DNA of 54,311 nt from Candidatus Colwellia aromaticivorans. Its GTDB lineage: Bacteria > Pseudomonadota > Gammaproteobacteria > Enterobacterales > Alteromonadaceae. The stretch is taken from NCBI RefSeq assembly GCF_003333305.1, contig NZ_QOLD01000050.1:1-54311 (forward strand), read 5' to 3'. The position numbers and the translations under genes were made by a program. Positions 1 to 9,911 of this stretch are shown here, piece after piece (within the stretch, counting starts at the first letter, position 1; every line of letters starts with the position of its first letter). Below the pieces are notes generated by a model. That model was not told the origin of the DNA, made no database searches, and worked only from the letters and a program-made list of their open reading frames with translations.

Positions 1-1148
<1,148 letters not shown>

Positions 1149-1316
1149 AAAAATCGTTTGTGTAACCTCACCATAAATGATGTGTTACTGCTCAATGAAT
1201 TCTGTCGTGCTATCTACCCGAAAGTAAATAGCGCATTACATAGTCGTTACCTACCTAACTAAAGATAAGTAACTGTATTTATTTGCATGAACATCATTCA
1301 TTAAGCGTTTTATTTT

Positions 1317-1341
1317 GTTCTCACTTCGAAAAGTGAAGAAC
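1317..1341 (-). other. rRNA leader hairpin
   Basis: An imperfect inverted repeat, GTTCTCACTT / AAGTGAAGAAC, around a CGAA loop lies about 170 nt upstream of mature 16S, inside the rRNA leader. It may be a leader structural element of the kind used in rRNA processing. Function is inferred from position only. Confidence 0.35.
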
Positions 1342-1390
1342 TATGTAAAAACAAGTTAATGTGAGTATTCACACAAATTGCATGATAACT

Positions 1391-1406
1391 AATTGTTAAA
1401 GAACTC
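1391..1406 (-). promoter_or_regulatory. boxA-like rRNA antitermination site
   Basis: On the minus strand the leader reads GAGTTCTTTAACAATT, close to the E. coli rrn boxA (GCTCTTTAACAA). It lies between promoter P1 and the 16S start, where the Nus-factor antitermination complex would load. Sequence and position both agree. Confidence 0.6.
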
Positions 1407-1489
1407 TCCGAAGAGATAGCAGTAATCGCATTCGTTACTCGCTTTGCGCCTCTTGGTTAACGTTGCCGTTTGCCCGAAGCAGGATGCGC

Positions 1490-1517
1490 ATTGTACGCCT
1501 CCAAGTTTTGATGTCAA
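1490..1517 (-). promoter_or_regulatory. rRNA operon proximal promoter
   Basis: On the minus strand a perfect -35 TTGACA (1512-1517), a 16-bp spacer and a -10 TACAAT (1490-1495) are followed by a GC-rich GCGCATCC discriminator. That discriminator type is usual in growth-rate- and ppGpp-controlled rrn promoters. An A/T-rich tract upstream (about 1518-1560) would serve as an UP element. The 16-bp spacing is also typical of rrn promoters. Confidence 0.8.
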
Positions 1518-1665
1518 CGTTTATTTTTATTTATTTTGAAAAAGGTTATTTTTCATTTTAAAAGTAAACGTTAAGTTAGCTAATTTACTTCAATAGTAAG
1601 GAGTTAACTTATCAAAACACCCTCTTGGTTAAGCTTTTTGGCTGAACCCCTTGGAACTGGAGCGG

Positions 1666-1693
1666 ATTGTATAGAGTTTATAGTTTAGGTCAA
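1666..1693 (-). promoter_or_regulatory. rRNA operon distal promoter
   Basis: A second promoter of the same build lies about 176 bp further upstream: -35 TTGACC (1688-1693), 16-bp spacer, -10 TACAAT (1666-1671) and a CCGCTCC discriminator. Together with the proximal site it forms a tandem rrn promoter pair. Between this and the SDR gene (1694-1797) there is only a long-range inverted repeat (AAGGTGCT 1780-1787 with AGCACCTT 1702-1709) that ends in a T run on the minus strand. That might be a weak terminator for the upstream operon. Confidence 0.65.
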
Positions 1694-1797
1694 GTATAAA
1701 AAGCACCTTTTATCATTTTATTTAGCATTTCAGTTTAATCGTTCAAAACTTGTACAACTTTAATAAAGAATAGTCAAATAAGGTGCTGTATTTACAA

Positions 1798-2568
1798 TTA
1801 CATTGAAAGACCGCCATCTGTTTCCACAACTCTGCCAGTAAAAAATTCATTTTCAAAAATAAATTTTGCAGTATGTGCGATTTCAACTGCGTCGCCCAAA
1901 CGGCCAACTGGCTTCATTTTTTCTAATCGATCACGCATTTCTGGCTTCATTGAATCTGTCATCGTCGTACGAATAACACCTGGAGCTATTGCGCCAACTC
2001 TTATACCGTGTCGTCCTAATTCCCTTGCCCAAGTAATTGTCATCGCAACAACACCCGCCTTGGCTGCAGCGTAATTGGTTTGTCCTATATTACCGCCTCG
2101 TGAAATAGAGGACATATTAATAATGACACCTTTATTACCTGATTCAATCATATGAACTGCAGCCTCACGACCACAAAGAAACACGCCGCTTAAATTTACA
2201 TCAATAACGGACTGGAAATCCGCTACTGACATTTTATCACTTACTACACCATCTTTGGCTTTAACAAACATGCCGTCACGTAATATACCAGCATTATTGA
2301 TTAAACCATCAATGCCATTAAAATCATCATTGATTTGCTTAAAGGTACTTTCAACTTCTGCTTCATTACTAACATTTGCAAGATAATATTTAGCACTTGT
2401 ATTGGCAGTACCACTTTGCTCAACTAATGCGACAGTTTCAAGTAATAGATCTTCATTCAAATCTATTAAAGCTATATTCGCACCACTTTTAGCAAAGTCA
2501 ATCGCCATTGCACGGCCAAGGCCTTGACCACCGCCAGTGATGACAATCGTTTTATTTTCTAAATTCAT
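1798..2568 (-). CDS. SDR-family dehydrogenase (FabG/3-hydroxyacyl-CoA dehydrogenase-like)
   Basis: This 256-residue classical short-chain dehydrogenase/reductase has a Rossmann NAD(P) motif TGGGQGLG (residues 11-18), NNAG in the middle, a catalytic Ser in NMSSIS and a YAAAK Tyr-x3-Lys pair, all expected for an active enzyme. Length is normal for the family. It is the last gene of a five-gene minus-strand cluster for branched-chain acyl-CoA breakdown, 44 nt after the 3-hydroxyisobutyrate dehydrogenase. A role in oxidising a 3-hydroxyacyl-CoA intermediate (for example the isoleucine branch) is therefore plausible. The exact substrate cannot be read from sequence. An AGAGAA-type ribosome site precedes the ATG. 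Confidence 0.85.
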   Translation of the reverse strand: MNLENKTIVITGGGQGLGRAMAIDFAKSGANIALIDLNEDLLLETVALVEQSGTANTSAKYYLANVSNEAEVESTFKQINDDFNGIDGLINNAGILRDGMFVKAKDGVVSDKMSVADFQSVIDVNLSGVFLCGREAAVHMIESGNKGVIINMSSISRGGNIGQTNYAAAKAGVVAMTITWARELGRHGIRVGAIAPGVIRTTMTDSMKPEMRDRLEKMKPVGRLGDAVEIAHTAKFIFENEFFTGRVVETDGGLSM

Positions 2569-2612
2569 AATATTCTCTATCTATAATATTTCCCACCTAA
2601 TGTACTAAATCA

Positions 2613-3500
2613 TTATTTATTAAACAAGTTGAATATACTTGAAAAATCTTTGTTGCCATTTCCTGACGCCGCATGCATAGCAAATAAATTACGCGCTAAT
2701 GCGCCCATAGGGGTTGATGATTGGCTTTGTACTGCAGTATCCATGGCTAAGCCTAAGTCTTTAGCCATAAGATCTACCATAAAGCCACCTTGATAATCAT
2801 TAGATGATGGCACGTTTTCCATAACATCAGGACAAGGATTATATACATCAAGTGTCCAGTTGCTACCTGAGCTTTTACTCATTATGTTCGATAGTACTTT
2901 CGCATCCAAGCCATTTGCAAGACCTAATTGTAGTGCTTCACTCGTACCAACCATCAATACTGATAACAACATGTTATTACAAACTTTAGCAATTTGACCG
3001 GCGCCATGATCACCCGCATGGAAAATATTTTTCCCCATCGCATTTAAAATAGGCTCTACTTTAGTAAATTCTTCATTGCTACCACCAACCATAAAGCTTA
3101 ATGTTCCGCCGATAGCACCACCAACACCGCCAGAGACAGGTGCATCAACAAAGCCAATACCTTGCTGTGCTAATGCAGCAGCAACTTTACGTGATGTTGC
3201 TGCGTCGATAGTTGAAGAGTCAATTACAACACTGCCTTTACTAATATAGTTAATCAAACCTGTTTCAGCTGATAAGTAAACACTATCAACATGTTTTCCT
3301 GCAGGTAGCATGGAAATAATAAACTGAGCATCTTTAACACACTCAATTGCGCTTACTTTAGTGCTAGCACCTTCTGCTACCACTTGTGCAACAGCAGATT
3401 CTGACAAATCAAAAACACATACGTTGTGCCCTGCTTTAACAAGATTAATGGCCATTGGGCCACCCATATTTCCTAAACCAATAAATGCTATATTCGCCAT
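2613..3500 (-). CDS. mmsB: 3-hydroxyisobutyrate dehydrogenase
   Basis: This 295-residue enzyme oxidises 3-hydroxyisobutyrate to methylmalonate semialdehyde with NAD, late in valine catabolism. It has the beta-hydroxyacid dehydrogenase signature IAFIGLGNMGGPMA at the N terminus, the substrate-binding DAPVSGGVGGA around residue 120, and the catalytic Lys in GAGQIAKVCNN. Length matches characterised MmsB/HIBADH. It follows the hydrolase that makes its substrate (70 nt spacer), and GGAAAG precedes the ATG. The partner mmsA (methylmalonate semialdehyde dehydrogenase), common in such clusters, is not in the window. Confidence 0.93.
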   Translation of the reverse strand: MANIAFIGLGNMGGPMAINLVKAGHNVCVFDLSESAVAQVVAEGASTKVSAIECVKDAQFIISMLPAGKHVDSVYLSAETGLINYISKGSVVIDSSTIDAATSRKVAAALAQQGIGFVDAPVSGGVGGAIGGTLSFMVGGSNEEFTKVEPILNAMGKNIFHAGDHGAGQIAKVCNNMLLSVLMVGTSEALQLGLANGLDAKVLSNIMSKSSGSNWTLDVYNPCPDVMENVPSSNDYQGGFMVDLMAKDLGLAMDTAVQSQSSTPMGALARNLFAMHAASGNGNKDFSSIFNLFNK

Positions 3501-3569
3501 TGTTCTTTCCTTATAATTTTTAAAAATGATTTTTAGTAAAAATTTAATAAAAATCGATTAGTTGCCTGT

Positions 3570-4694
3570 TTAGTTGCCTAAATTAGCTAACGGGTGTTGT
3601 TCTGGTGTCCATTTTGATTCAAAAAACCAATCAATGACTTTATTATCTACCGTTTCTACAGAAGAAAAATGCCATTTAGGGGAGTTATCTTTATCAATTA
3701 ATAGCGCTCTAACGCCTTCAGTAAACTCTCCAAACTTACCTGCTTTAACAGATAAATTTAATTCCATTCGAAAGCAATCAGCCAATGAGAGTGATGCACC
3801 ACTTTGTATTTGTTGGAAGGTTAAAGAAGCGCTCAATGGGCTACCACTCTTAAGAGATTTCTGTGCGCGAACAAACCATTTATCATCAACTTCAACCGCT
3901 AAGATTCCTTCTACAATTGATGCTAAGTTATTAAAACTGGTGACTTGATTTATTAAGGTTTCATGTTCTGTAAGTTTTGATTCAGGAAGTAAACTAATTG
4001 AATCGTTCTCAAAATCGGTTAATAAGCTTGAAAGTTTTTCATGATTAAGCGTAATCGAATCTTGCCAATCTACTTGAGTTAACTGCTCCATTAATGAGTC
4101 TTTATTATCACTAGCAACAAAATAATCAGCAAGATGACTATATTTAGCATCGGCAGCGTTGATAGACGCCCCCGTCAAACCTAAAAACATGCCGCAATTA
4201 TTAGGCATACGGTTTAAAAAGTAACTTCCACCCACATCAGGATAAAGACCAATGCTAATTTCAGGCATTGCTATACGTGAATTTTCAGTAACAATACGAT
4301 GACTACCACCCACCATCAGGCCAAGCCCACCGCCCATTACAATACCATTACCCCAAACAATAAAAGGTTTATTGAAGGTATGGATAAAGTAATCAAGTTC
4401 ATACTCTGTGGTGAAATACTTTTCAACACCAGGGGAGAAATTGCCTTTATCCGCTATGATGTCATTGTACATATAGACAATGTCGCCACCAGCACAAAAA
4501 GCTTTATCGCCTTCCCCTTGAAGAAATACAGCAGCGATATCATCTTGGGTTTGCCATTGTTTCAATTTCGGATAGATTAAAGCAATCATATCCATGCCGA
4601 GGGCGTTTAATGATTTTGGAGAGTTTAATGTTATAACAGCAATTTTTTTACCATTCGCACTATCTATCTCTTGAAAAGTCACTACTTGAGTCAT
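3570..4694 (-). CDS. 3-hydroxyisobutyryl-CoA hydrolase (crotonase superfamily)
   Basis: This 374-residue crotonase-fold protein is longer than a typical enoyl-CoA hydratase, as expected for the HIBCH family. Diagnostic segments are the oxyanion-hole FCAGGDI, the GGGLGLMVGGSHRI loop, and MPEISIGLYPDVGGS with the Glu/Asp pair used for thioester hydrolysis. It would release 3-hydroxyisobutyrate from its CoA ester, feeding the dehydrogenase encoded next. Position between enoyl-CoA hydratase and mmsB supports this. Some bacterial homologues are annotated simply as enoyl-CoA hydratase/isomerase. Confidence 0.9.
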   Translation of the reverse strand: MTQVVTFQEIDSANGKKIAVITLNSPKSLNALGMDMIALIYPKLKQWQTQDDIAAVFLQGEGDKAFCAGGDIVYMYNDIIADKGNFSPGVEKYFTTEYELDYFIHTFNKPFIVWGNGIVMGGGLGLMVGGSHRIVTENSRIAMPEISIGLYPDVGGSYFLNRMPNNCGMFLGLTGASINAADAKYSHLADYFVASDNKDSLMEQLTQVDWQDSITLNHEKLSSLLTDFENDSISLLPESKLTEHETLINQVTSFNNLASIVEGILAVEVDDKWFVRAQKSLKSGSPLSASLTFQQIQSGASLSLADCFRMELNLSVKAGKFGEFTEGVRALLIDKDNSPKWHFSSVETVDNKVIDWFFESKWTPEQHPLANLGN

Positions 4695-4742
4695 ATAAGA
4701 TTCCTATCTAACTTTTATTATTTTCAGTTATTTATTCAACTA

Positions 4743-5531
4743 CTATTTATTCTTCCAAACGGGTTTACGTTTTTCTAAGAAGGCTTGTACACCCTCTTTT
4801 TGATCTTCTGAATCAAATAAATCAATGAACGCTTGGCGCTCTTGCGGTAACGCTAGCGCTATTGGCATTTCTCTATTTTTTTGAATAAGTGTTTTACACG
4901 CTGAAACAGCAACAGGACTTTGCTTTGCAACTCTCGCTGCTAATGCTATTGCTGCTGATTTACTTTCACCTTTAGCAACAACTTCTTCAGCTAAGCCAAT
5001 ACGTAAAGCAGTTGTTGCATCAACACGCTCACCACATAAAATCATTCGCTTAGTCCAACCTTCACCCACAAGTATCGCTAAATTTTGCGTACCGCCAGCA
5101 CAAGGTAGCAAACCAACACTCGCTTCAGGCAATGCCATAACAGCATGATCTTCAACTAAACGAATATCACATGCTAGCGCCACTTCTAAACCACCGCCCA
5201 TGGCATAGCCATTAATGGCTGAGATAGAAACACCGCGGAAATTAGATAATGTTTCAAAAGATTGACCAAAAATATCACTCATATCTTTAGCTACTTTTTT
5301 AGAACCCTCTGCAAAAACATTTAAATCAGCACCCGCTGAGAAAAATTTATCTCCAGAGCCTGTGAGTACTAATGCATAGATATTTTTATCTTCGTTTAGC
5401 GTTAAAACCAAATCACGTAAATCAGTTAAACTTTGCTGTGTCCAGGTGTGGGCAGGTGGATTATTAAAAGTCACTACCGCGGTATGTTGTATTACTTCTA
5501 CCGTTAGGCACTGTGATGAATAGTCAGACAT
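4743..5531 (-). CDS. Enoyl-CoA hydratase (branched-chain acyl-CoA pathway)
   Basis: This 262-residue crotonase has an oxyanion-hole motif FFSAGADL and both catalytic glutamates of classical enoyl-CoA hydratases, one in GGGLEVALACD and one in LPEASVGLLPCAGGTQ. It would hydrate methacrylyl-CoA (valine) or tiglyl-CoA (isoleucine). Its place after an acyl-CoA dehydrogenase and before the hydrolase fits the reaction order, with spacers of 64 and 48 nt. Substrate range is inferred from neighbours, since crotonases are often broad. Confidence 0.9.
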   Translation of the reverse strand: MSDYSSQCLTVEVIQHTAVVTFNNPPAHTWTQQSLTDLRDLVLTLNEDKNIYALVLTGSGDKFFSAGADLNVFAEGSKKVAKDMSDIFGQSFETLSNFRGVSISAINGYAMGGGLEVALACDIRLVEDHAVMALPEASVGLLPCAGGTQNLAILVGEGWTKRMILCGERVDATTALRIGLAEEVVAKGESKSAAIALAARVAKQSPVAVSACKTLIQKNREMPIALALPQERQAFIDLFDSEDQKEGVQAFLEKRKPVWKNK

Positions 5532-5595
5532 AATTCTTATTCTCTTTTTATTTATATTTATATATGGATGTTTATTAAGTTGGTATATTACCGTC

Positions 5596-6753
5596 TTATA
5601 AAAGTTGCCCTGCGCCTTCAGTTAACAAGCGACGAGCGATAATAACGCGCATAATTTCATTTGTGCCTTCAAGTATTTGATGAACACGTACATCTCTAAA
5701 GTGACGTTCTAATGGATACTCTTTTATATAGCCATAACCGCCGTGAATTTGTAATGCTGCATCACATACTTGAAAACCAACATCGGTTGCAAAACGTTTT
5801 GCCATGGCACAATAAGCCGTTTTTTCTGGATCATTTTTATCCAATTTATAAGCCGCTAAACGTACCATCTGACGTGCAGCAACTAATTCTGTGGCCATAT
5901 CAGCAAGCTTAAACTGTAAACCTTGAAAAGCAGCGATTGGTTTGCCAAATTGTTCCCGCTCTTGCATATATCCCATTGCTGAATTTAATGCTTGTTGTGC
6001 AGTACCGATAGAACAAGTCGCGATATTGATTCGACCACCATCAAGTCCCTTCATTGCTATTGAAAATCCTTCGCCTTCATTACCCAGTAGATGTTCAACC
6101 GGAACTTTTACGTTATCGAAGGTTATTTGGCGTGTAGGTTGTGCATTCCAGCCCAGTTTCTCTTCAGCTTTTCCGTATATAATACCGTCTAAATCAGCCG
6201 GTATGGCAAGTGCTGAAATACCTTTAGGACCAGCTTCACCTGTACGAACCATCACAACTAATATATCAGTATCGCCTGCACCTGAAATAAACACTTTTGA
6301 ACCATTAACAACGTAATGATCACCGTCTTTTTTTGCCGAGGTGCTTAAAGAGGCAGCATCAGAGCCTGAGCCTGGTTCAGTTAAACAATATGAAGCAAGT
6401 TTTTCACCTGAAACCAGTGACGGACACCAAGCATCTTTCACACTGCTAGTTCCCCAAGTGGCAACCATCCAAGTAGCCATGTTATGAATAGTCATCATCG
6501 CAGTAGTTGCAGTACAACCCATTGCTAATTGTTCAAAGATAATAGATGAATCTAGACGACTTAGGCCTAAGCCACCTGCATCTTCAGGTGAATATAAACC
6601 ACAAAACCCGAGTTCTCCCGCTTGGGCAATAACATCTTTAGGGAAAATATGTTCTTGATCCCACTTTGCGGCATTAGGTAAAAACTCACTATCGCTAAAT
6701 TGCTTAGCAAGATCAGCAAACATTTGCTGATCTTCGGTTAAATCAAAATTCAC
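5596..6753 (-). CDS. Acyl-CoA dehydrogenase, isobutyryl-CoA type
   Basis: This 385-residue flavoprotein is the first gene of the minus-strand cluster. It has the family features YCLTEPGSGSDAASL (FAD/substrate loop), W-N-A-Q-P-TRQITF in the middle domain, IHGGYGYIKEYPLER, and the C-terminal ILEGTNEIMR with catalytic Glu in the MCAD/isobutyryl-CoA dehydrogenase position. That separates it from the isovaleryl type at 10407. The start is GTG at 6753, with AGGGA eight nt upstream. It likely catalyses the first step (isobutyryl-CoA to methacrylyl-CoA), passing electrons to ETF. Exact chain specificity is inferred from context. Confidence 0.9.
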   Translation of the reverse strand: MNFDLTEDQQMFADLAKQFSDSEFLPNAAKWDQEHIFPKDVIAQAGELGFCGLYSPEDAGGLGLSRLDSSIIFEQLAMGCTATTAMMTIHNMATWMVATWGTSSVKDAWCPSLVSGEKLASYCLTEPGSGSDAASLSTSAKKDGDHYVVNGSKVFISGAGDTDILVVMVRTGEAGPKGISALAIPADLDGIIYGKAEEKLGWNAQPTRQITFDNVKVPVEHLLGNEGEGFSIAMKGLDGGRINIATCSIGTAQQALNSAMGYMQEREQFGKPIAAFQGLQFKLADMATELVAARQMVRLAAYKLDKNDPEKTAYCAMAKRFATDVGFQVCDAALQIHGGYGYIKEYPLERHFRDVRVHQILEGTNEIMRVIIARRLLTEGAGQLL

Positions 6754-6847
6754 ATTAAATCCCTAAATATCTAAGTTAACTAAGAAGCGTTAGTTAATAG
6801 AGGAATATCTATCACTATCACTGATAAAAAACAATGCATTGAATATA
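6754..6847 (-). promoter_or_regulatory. Upstream region of the valine cluster
   Basis: A short spacer lies between the GTG start of the acyl-CoA dehydrogenase and repeat element A1. It contains an overlapping direct-repeat stretch, ATCTATCACTATCACTGATA (6809-6828), that could bind a regulator. No clear LiuR-type ACGT operator or confident -35/-10 pair is seen. Assignment as control region rests on position only. Confidence 0.3.
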
Positions 6848-7114
6848 GATAGCCAAGCTACTTCAAAATGCAGAATTCAGCTGGAATTAGAAACGTCTTT
6901 AGGCAAGGCATTTATTGAAGATAATGGTTACTCCCTTATCAAAATCAATAACGTAGCATAATACGTTTCTAAACCAGCCCTGCGGGGATGACTGAGAAAA
7001 ACATGCTCATCGTTACATCTGTTTTTAATGGAACAACCATTAATAAAAAGATGCACCTTGATCATGATTCGCTCAGGCATCCTGAAACTCGCATTTTGAA
7101 CTGGCTTGGGTATC
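6848..7114 (+). mobile_element. MITE-like element, family A copy A1
   Basis: This 267-bp non-coding element is bounded by an imperfect 24-bp inverted repeat (GATAGCCAAGC.. and ..GCTTGGGTATC). Its interior shares long stretches with 9408-9670, 33854-34168 and, inverted, 24292-24548. Shared landmarks are CAGCTGGAATTAGAAACG, CAATAACGTAGCATAA, CGTTTCTAAACCAGCCC and TTGATCATGATTCGCTCAGG. No open frame of note is present. It lies between the divergent valine cluster and the AraC gene. Mobility is inferred from copy number and termini. Confidence 0.75.
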
Positions 7115-7238
7115 TTTGTAATTTACTCAAGCAAATTAATAATACATGTACTGATTAAAACAAATAAATCGTTAGAAATACATTGATTAACTTGCTACTT
7201 TAATGGATTATATTGCTATATCACCAAGAGATTTTAAA

Positions 7239-8123
7239 ATGAGTACAGCATCCAATTGGCCGTTACCAAACAATAGTATTAGATACCTAATTCCCAAACC
7301 GTTGATAAATCAATTAGCATTAAATATATTAAGTCGAGGCCTTTATCCATCATCGTTTGGAAAGTATGTATCTGCAAGTAATCATTATACTAAAAGGCAC
7401 AACCATACTGATAATTTAGTTATTTTTTGCTTTGATGGTGTTGGGCAATTTAGTACATCTACATGCCAAGGTATGATAAATAAAGGTGATGTGCTTTTTT
7501 TACCTAAAGGGATAGAACACCAATACAAGTCGAGCAACAAAGAACCTTGGTCAATATATTGGGTTCACATTGAGGGGCACTTATTTGAACAATTCATGGA
7601 TTTTATTGGTGTAAATAGTGCTAATCTAATTTTAAATATCTCCAACCAAACAGCATTCATTAATGAGTTCGAACAATTACTTGCAACAAGAAACAAAAGC
7701 TATCAATTAAGCTCCTTTATCCTTGCTTCAAATATAATAAAAAAAATGTTTGCTCTATTCACTGTGAATAGCCCTGTGAAACTAGAACAGTTAAAGCAAG
7801 ACTTCAATTTGTCAAAAGTGACAGGCTTTATGGAAGAAAATATTAGTCAAAAAATAAACTTACAACAAATAGCTGACTCTCTAAAGTTGTCAAAGTTTTA
7901 TTTTGCAAAAAAGTTTTTACAACATACTGGCGTTAGCCCTATACGCTATTTTTTAGAACTAAAAATAAAACATGCGTGTAAATTACTTGATGAATCGAAC
8001 ATTTCAGTTAAAAACGTTGCTTTAAAGATTGGCTACGACGATCCTTACTATTTTTCACGCCTTTTCAAAAAAATAATGGGATTATCGCCTACTCAATATA
8101 GACAATCCCAATATGGACATTAA
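7239..8123 (+). CDS. AraC-family transcriptional regulator
   Basis: This is a cytoplasmic DNA-binding regulator with an N-terminal AraC ligand-binding/cupin half (SNHYTKRHNHTDNLV, then KGDVLFLPKGIEHQY) and two C-terminal helix-turn-helix units. The C-terminal half has INLQQIADSLKLSKFYFAKKF and IKHACKLLDESNISVKNVA, ending in the canonical GYDDPYYFSRLFKKIMGLSPTQYR block. The ATG at 7239 is preferred because AAGAGA precedes it; a start at 7203 would add 12 residues without an evident ribosome site. It is divergent from the valine cluster and convergent with the thiolase, so either could be a target. The effector is unknown. Confidence 0.88.
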   Translation: MSTASNWPLPNNSIRYLIPKPLINQLALNILSRGLYPSSFGKYVSASNHYTKRHNHTDNLVIFCFDGVGQFSTSTCQGMINKGDVLFLPKGIEHQYKSSNKEPWSIYWVHIEGHLFEQFMDFIGVNSANLILNISNQTAFINEFEQLLATRNKSYQLSSFILASNIIKKMFALFTVNSPVKLEQLKQDFNLSKVTGFMEENISQKINLQQIADSLKLSKFYFAKKFLQHTGVSPIRYFLELKIKHACKLLDESNISVKNVALKIGYDDPYYFSRLFKKIMGLSPTQYRQSQYGH

Positions 8124-8173
8124 AGGAAAATTTGATCAATAATACAGAACAAAATCCCTTAAATTATATTTTG

Positions 8174-9358
8174 TTACAGTAACTCTACAGCAATTGATGT
8201 TGCTTCGCCGCCACCAATACAAAGAGAAGCAACGCCTTTTGATAAACCTTTGTTCTTTAATGCATGAATAAGCGTTACCAAAATACGCGCACCACTTGCG
8301 CCTAATGGATGCCCTAAAGCACAAGCGCCACCATGAACATTGACTTTATTAATATCTAAATCCATCTCTTTAACAGCAAGCATAGTGACCATGGCAAACG
8401 CTTCATTAATTTCAAATAAATCAACATCGCCTGCCGTCCAACCCGCTTTTTCTAATAACTTATTCATTGCTCCAACAGGTGCTATGGTAAATTCTTCTGG
8501 CTTTTGTGCATGAGTTGCATGAGCAACAACTTTACAAAGAGGCGTCAAACCACGCGCTTTTGCTGTTGATAGTTTCATCATAACTAATGCTGCCGCGCCA
8601 TCTGAAATAGAACTAGAGTTAGCAGCTGTTATTGTGCCATCTTTTTTAAATGCAGCTCGCAAAGAAGGGATTTTATCTGGACGGGCATTACCCGGCTGTT
8701 CATCTGTATCAATAATAATTTCTTTACGTCTACTTTTTACTGTAACAGGGGCAATTTCATTTTTAAAAGCGCCAGAATCAATCGCAGCATTTGCTCGTGT
8801 TAATGATCTAATAGCAAACTCATCCATTTGCTCACGAGTAAAATTGCTTTCATCTGCAGTTTCTTGTGCGAAACAGCCCATAGATATACCATCATAAGCA
8901 TTTTCTAAACCATCAAGCATCATGTGATCAAGTACTTGACCATGACCCATGCGCATCCCAGCTCTTGCTTTAGGTAATAGGTATGGTGCATTACTCATGC
9001 TTTCCATACCACCAGCCACAGCAACTTCAATTGAGCCTGCAAGTAAAGCATCATGCGCTTGCATTGCGGCTTTCATACCAGAGCCACACACTTTATTAAT
9101 AGTGGTGCAAACCGTTGATAAAGCTAAATCTGCAGCAATAGCAGCTTGCCTGGCTGGTGCTTGCTTCAAACCGGCCGGTAATACACAACCCATAATAACT
9201 TCATCAACTTGATCACTGGTCAAATTTGCTTGAAGTACAGCTGCTTTTATTGCTGTTGCACCAAGCTCTGTGGCACTGGTATTAGCTAGACAGCCACTAA
9301 AGCCACCCATAGGGGTTCTTAATGCGGAAACAATAACAACGGGATCAGAAATAGACAC
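8174..9358 (-). CDS. Acetyl-CoA C-acyltransferase (thiolase)
   Basis: This 394-residue thiolase has the N-terminal nucleophile Cys in TINKVCGSGMKA, then NEAFAMV, and a C-terminal GGACALGHPLGASGAR plus the second active-site Cys in SLCIGGGEA. The start is taken as GTG at 9358 (product begins VSISDPVVIVSA) because GGAGAG stands just upstream and it gives the usual family length. An upstream in-frame ATG would add 15 atypical residues. It could cleave acetoacetyl-CoA, or 2-methylacetoacetyl-CoA from isoleucine, linking the two flanking branched-chain gene sets. Transcription runs toward the AraC gene. Confidence 0.93.
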   Translation of the reverse strand: MSISDPVVIVSALRTPMGGFSGCLANTSATELGATAIKAAVLQANLTSDQVDEVIMGCVLPAGLKQAPARQAAIAADLALSTVCTTINKVCGSGMKAAMQAHDALLAGSIEVAVAGGMESMSNAPYLLPKARAGMRMGHGQVLDHMMLDGLENAYDGISMGCFAQETADESNFTREQMDEFAIRSLTRANAAIDSGAFKNEIAPVTVKSRRKEIIIDTDEQPGNARPDKIPSLRAAFKKDGTITAANSSSISDGAAALVMMKLSTAKARGLTPLCKVVAHATHAQKPEEFTIAPVGAMNKLLEKAGWTAGDVDLFEINEAFAMVTMLAVKEMDLDINKVNVHGGACALGHPLGASGARILVTLIHALKNKGLSKGVASLCIGGGEATSIAVELL

Positions 9359-9407
9359 GACACTCTCCAAATAAGGGAAAAAGATAATAAATTTATAACG
9401 CAATAAA

Positions 9408-9670
9408 TACCCGCTCCACTTGAAGATGCATGATTCAGCTGGAATTAGAAACGTCTTTAGGCAAGGTATTGATTGAAGAGAATGGTTGTTCCCTTCTCAA
9501 AATCAATAACGCAGCATAAAGCGTTTCTAAAACAGCCCTTTGGGGAAGGCTGAGCAAATCATACTCTGCGTTACATTTCTTTTTCAGGGAGTAACCCTAA
9601 ATAAAAAAATGCGCCTTGATTATGAATCGCTCAGACTTCCTGAAATAAGCATCTTCAAGTGGAGCGGGTA
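9408..9670 (+). mobile_element. MITE-like element, family A copy A2 (perfect 22-bp terminal repeats)
   Basis: This 263-bp element has exactly matching 22-bp terminal inverted repeats: left arm TACCCGCTCC plus ACTTGAAGATGC at 9408-9429, right arm at 9649-9670. The interior is close to A1 and A3. It carries inner inverted segments (GGTTGTTCCC in the left half, GGGAGTAACCC in the right), so the whole folds as a long imperfect palindrome. It is non-coding and lies upstream of the thiolase start, where it may separate that promoter from the liu promoter. Confidence 0.8.
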
Positions 9671-9768
9671 TATACCCTAACTCAATTTAACCTTCACGCC
9701 AACGTACTTTAGTACTAGTTATTTCGCCTAATATACTCTTCACTTTATTTTATTTATTTTATGTTTAT

Positions 9769-9818
<50 letters not shown>

Positions 9819-9911
9819 AAACAGAATTGGGGTTTGTATAAATAATTCAACAATGTGCTCCTTTAAATGAAATATCAGCTAAACTTTTTTAAATAATGTC
9901 ACATCACTAAC

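Noticed and set aside
1702..1787. Terminator between the valine cluster and the rRNA promoters
   Set aside because: An 8-bp complementary pair (AAGGTGCT / AGCACCTT) with a T run exists on the minus strand, but the loop is about 70 nt, too long for a confident intrinsic terminator.
6848..9670. Composite transposon formed by A1 and A2 around the AraC and thiolase genes
   Set aside because: The two elements are in direct orientation and lack transposase genes, and the genes between them show no foreign character. Two independent insertions are simpler.
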